From assembly GCA_900767015.1 (NCBI GenBank), contig CAAFXQ010000112.1, forward strand, positions 1 through 7,816: a stretch of 7,816 nucleotides of DNA, written 5' to 3'. Position 1 is the first letter of the stretch. The number at the start of each line of letters is the position of its first letter. Below, piece by piece: positions 5,691 through 7,816 of the stretch. Source of the stretch: Clostridia bacterium (lineage in GTDB: Bacteria; Bacillota; Clostridia; Oscillospirales; Acutalibacteraceae). A program made the translations under genes and the position numbers. Under the pieces are notes generated by a model that saw only the letters and a list, made by a program, of their open reading frames with translations, searched no databases and was not told where the DNA came from.

Positions 5691-7726
5691 TGGAAAAAGA
5701 AATGACCGTCGGATTTATCGGAAATCCGAACTGCGGAAAAACAACGCTCTTCAATGCTTTTACCGGCGCCAACCTGAAGGTTGCCAACTGGCCGGGCGTT
5801 ACGGTTGAAAAGGTTGAGGGCGCCATGAAATACCACAACCACAACTTTAAACTCGTCGATCTTCCCGGAACATACAGCCTAACCTCGTACACGATGGAGG
5901 AACAGGTATCAAGAGAGTATATTTTAAGCGACGAGGTTGACGTGATTGTTGATGTGATCGATGCGTCCTCGCTTGAAAGGAACCTTTATCTGACCTTACA
6001 GCTTCTTGAACTCGGAAAGCCCGTTGTTGTTGCCTTGAACATGATGGACGTCGTCCAAAAACGGGGCATGGAACTGGATTTGCACCGACTTCCCGAAATG
6101 CTCGGTGTTCCCGTGATTCCTGTTTCCGGTCAGAAGCGCACGGGACTCGATATTCTTCTTCATACGATTGCGCACCACGGCGACCAGAACGGAAACGACC
6201 GTATGATTCATCACCACCACGATCCCGCCACCGAAGAAAAGCACGAACGGTATGCGATGGTTTACAGTGACGAGATTGAAGAAAAAATCGACGTGGTTTC
6301 CCGTCAGCTTCTCTTGAAATATCCCGACGTGAAAAACAGCCGTTGGCACGCCATCAAGCTGCTTGAGCAGGATTCCAAAATTGCCTCTGAATATCCGCTG
6401 AATCTTCCGAAAATTCTTGACCGCAGCTATGAAAGCGATATCATCAACCAAAAGTATGCGTTTATCGAAGAAATCATCGGCGAGGTTCTCGTCAACAAAG
6501 AAAAGCGTGCGGCTTTCACCGATAAAATCGATTCGGTTTTATTGAGCAACGTCCTCGGAATTCCGATGTTTCTTCTGATTATGGCGTTCATTTTCTTTCT
6601 GACGTTTACTGTCGGAGATTTTCTCAAAGGGTATCTTGAAATCGGAATCGGCTGGATTTCTTCGTCCGTTCTGAGTCTGATGCAGTCGCTTTCCGTCAGC
6701 GAAATGCTGTGCTCTCTTGTGGTGGACGGAATCATTGCCGGTGTCGGCGGAATCTTGTCGTTTCTTCCGAATATTTTTGTTTTGTTCCTTGCGCTTGCGT
6801 TTCTCGAAGACAGCGGCTATATGTCCCGTGTCGCTTACGTCATGAACAACATCATGGGTAAGCTCGGTCTGTCCGGCCGGGCGTTTATCCCGATGATACT
6901 CGGCTTCGGCTGTACGGTGCCGGCGCTGATGGCGTCAAGAGTATTGGAAGACCCGAAAGACCGAAGACGGACGATGCTGATTACGCCGTTCATGTCGTGC
7001 AGCGCAAGGCTTCCGATTTATATTTTATTCTCTCAGCTTTTCTTTGCGAAAAATGCGATGCTCGTTGCGTATTCGATGTATCTGATCGGAATCGTTGTGG
7101 CAATCGCAGTGGCTTTCATTCTTCATAAAATTGATAAGAAAAAGAATACGGATATGCTTCTCATCGAGCTTCCCGAATATAAGCTTCCGAGCGCAAGAAC
7201 GGTTGCGATTTATGTCTGGGAAAAGGTCAAGGACTATCTGACGAAAGCCGGAACGACAATTTTTATCGCTTCGATTATCGTCTGGGTCATTCTCAATTTC
7301 GGCCCCGGCGGCTATACAACGGATATGGCGCAAAGCTTCGGTGCAAAGATTGGTACGGTGCTCACCCCTGTTTTGGTTCCCGTCGGCTTAGGCTTCTGGC
7401 AGGTCGTTGTCGCACTGATTGCCGGAATTTCGGCAAAGGAAGTCGTTGTTTCAAGCTTCATCGTACTTTTCGGTATGCAGGGCGTTGCTACGGCAAGCGA
7501 AATCGCCGTTTTGCAAAGCGAGCTCGGCGCCTTGGGCTTCGGTCCGCTGAACGCTTTTTGCATGATGCTGTTTTGCCTTTTGTATATTCCTTGTGCCGCA
7601 ACGCTTGCGACAATCAAAAAAGAAACCGGAAGCCGGAAAGCCATGTTCGGTGTTGCCGCTTTTCAGCTTCTGACGGCGTGGGTCATCACCTTTGCCGTGT
7701 ATCAGATCGCTTCGCTTATCATCTGA
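5690..7726 (+). CDS. feoB: Ferrous iron transporter B (FeoB), GTPase-permease
   Basis: The protein has 678 residues, within the family range, and imports Fe2+ across the cytoplasmic membrane. The N-terminal G domain shows G1 GNPNCGKT (11-18), G2 Thr38 in PGVTVE, G3 DLPG (57-60) and G4 NMMD (117-120), with a G5-like VSG at 145-147. A helical spacer (about 185-285) leads into two gate regions, with GFGCTVPA (405-412, Cys408) and MSCSARLPIY (435-444, Cys437) carrying the conserved pore cysteines. Hydrophobic helices fill about 285-480 and 515-678. An unusual His-rich segment joins the G domain to the spacer: HH at 162-163, HHHH at 174-177 and His185. The start at 5690 is set by GAGGAGGTG (5673-5681) and the one-base overlap with feoA. 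No FeoC is seen; the palindromic element follows 12 bp after the stop. Confidence 0.97.
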   Translation: MEKEMTVGFIGNPNCGKTTLFNAFTGANLKVANWPGVTVEKVEGAMKYHNHNFKLVDLPGTYSLTSYTMEEQVSREYILSDEVDVIVDVIDASSLERNLYLTLQLLELGKPVVVALNMMDVVQKRGMELDLHRLPEMLGVPVIPVSGQKRTGLDILLHTIAHHGDQNGNDRMIHHHHDPATEEKHERYAMVYSDEIEEKIDVVSRQLLLKYPDVKNSRWHAIKLLEQDSKIASEYPLNLPKILDRSYESDIINQKYAFIEEIIGEVLVNKEKRAAFTDKIDSVLLSNVLGIPMFLLIMAFIFFLTFTVGDFLKGYLEIGIGWISSSVLSLMQSLSVSEMLCSLVVDGIIAGVGGILSFLPNIFVLFLALAFLEDSGYMSRVAYVMNNIMGKLGLSGRAFIPMILGFGCTVPALMASRVLEDPKDRRRTMLITPFMSCSARLPIYILFSQLFFAKNAMLVAYSMYLIGIVVAIAVAFILHKIDKKKNTDMLLIELPEYKLPSARTVAIYVWEKVKDYLTKAGTTIFIASIIVWVILNFGPGGYTTDMAQSFGAKIGTVLTPVLVPVGLGFWQVVVALIAGISAKEVVVSSFIVLFGMQGVATASEIAVLQSELGALGFGPLNAFCMMLFCLLYIPCAATLATIKKETGSRKAMFGVAAFQLLTAWVITFAVYQIASLII

Positions 7727-7738
7727 CGGCGATATAAA

Positions 7739-7816
7739 GGCAACCTCTAAAAACGTCCCGGCATTCGTCATAATGCCCAACTAATGCCGTCTTTGTCGTT
7801 AAAAATCCTTGAAATA
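7739..7816. repeat. Second copy of the palindromic MITE-like element, cut by the window end
   Basis: The sequence starts with the same 16-bp terminus GGCAACCTCTAAAAAC and continues in register with 3586-3663 to the last base of the window. By eye 73 of 78 positions are identical; four of the five differences cluster at 7773-7777, in the segment matching 3620-3624. It lies 12 bp after the feoB stop, in the same orientation as the first copy. The right half is outside the window, so whether this is another 162-bp unit or the end of a longer insertion sequence is open. Confidence 0.88.

Overview
The window looks like a chromosomal segment of an anaerobic, low-to-mid GC Firmicute, most likely a Clostridia gut bacterium of the Oscillospiraceae/Ruminococcaceae type. 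This is inferred from strong AGGAGG-type ribosome binding sites, near-consensus TTGACA/TATAAT promoters, compact Rho-independent terminators, a feoA-feoB pair and a secreted polysaccharide deacetylase with fibronectin-like repeats. No rRNA, tRNA, CRISPR array or phage gene is visible.

Layout from left to right: (1) the C-terminal part of a GPH-type sugar:cation symporter (+), ending at a strong terminator; (2) a convergent CPA2-type cation:proton antiporter (-). Its near-perfect promoter is overlapped by a TetR-style palindromic operator that lies inside a second, almost concentric inverted repeat; (3) a divergent + strand pair: a LURP-one-related (YxjI-like) gene broken by a one-base frameshift at a G run, then a SWIM zinc-finger protein, closed by a bidirectional terminator; (4) a 162-bp palindromic element with perfect 16-bp terminal inverted repeats; (5) a secreted three-FN3 polysaccharide deacetylase (-); (6) a divergent promoter region leading into feoA-feoB (+), the ferrous iron uptake operon, with a DtxR/MntR-like palindrome at the predicted transcription start and a second hairpin just before the feoA ribosome binding site; (7) the first 78 bp of a second copy of the palindromic element, cut by the window end, 12 bp after feoB.

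The genes form separate transcription units rather than one pathway: sugar uptake, pH/cation homeostasis, membrane or wall functions and iron uptake. No complete new multi-gene system is evident. The points most worth following are the two copies of the MITE-like palindrome placed directly after stop codons, the nested operator architecture at the antiporter promoter, the feo leader, and the frameshifted LOR gene beside an uncharacterised SWIM protein.
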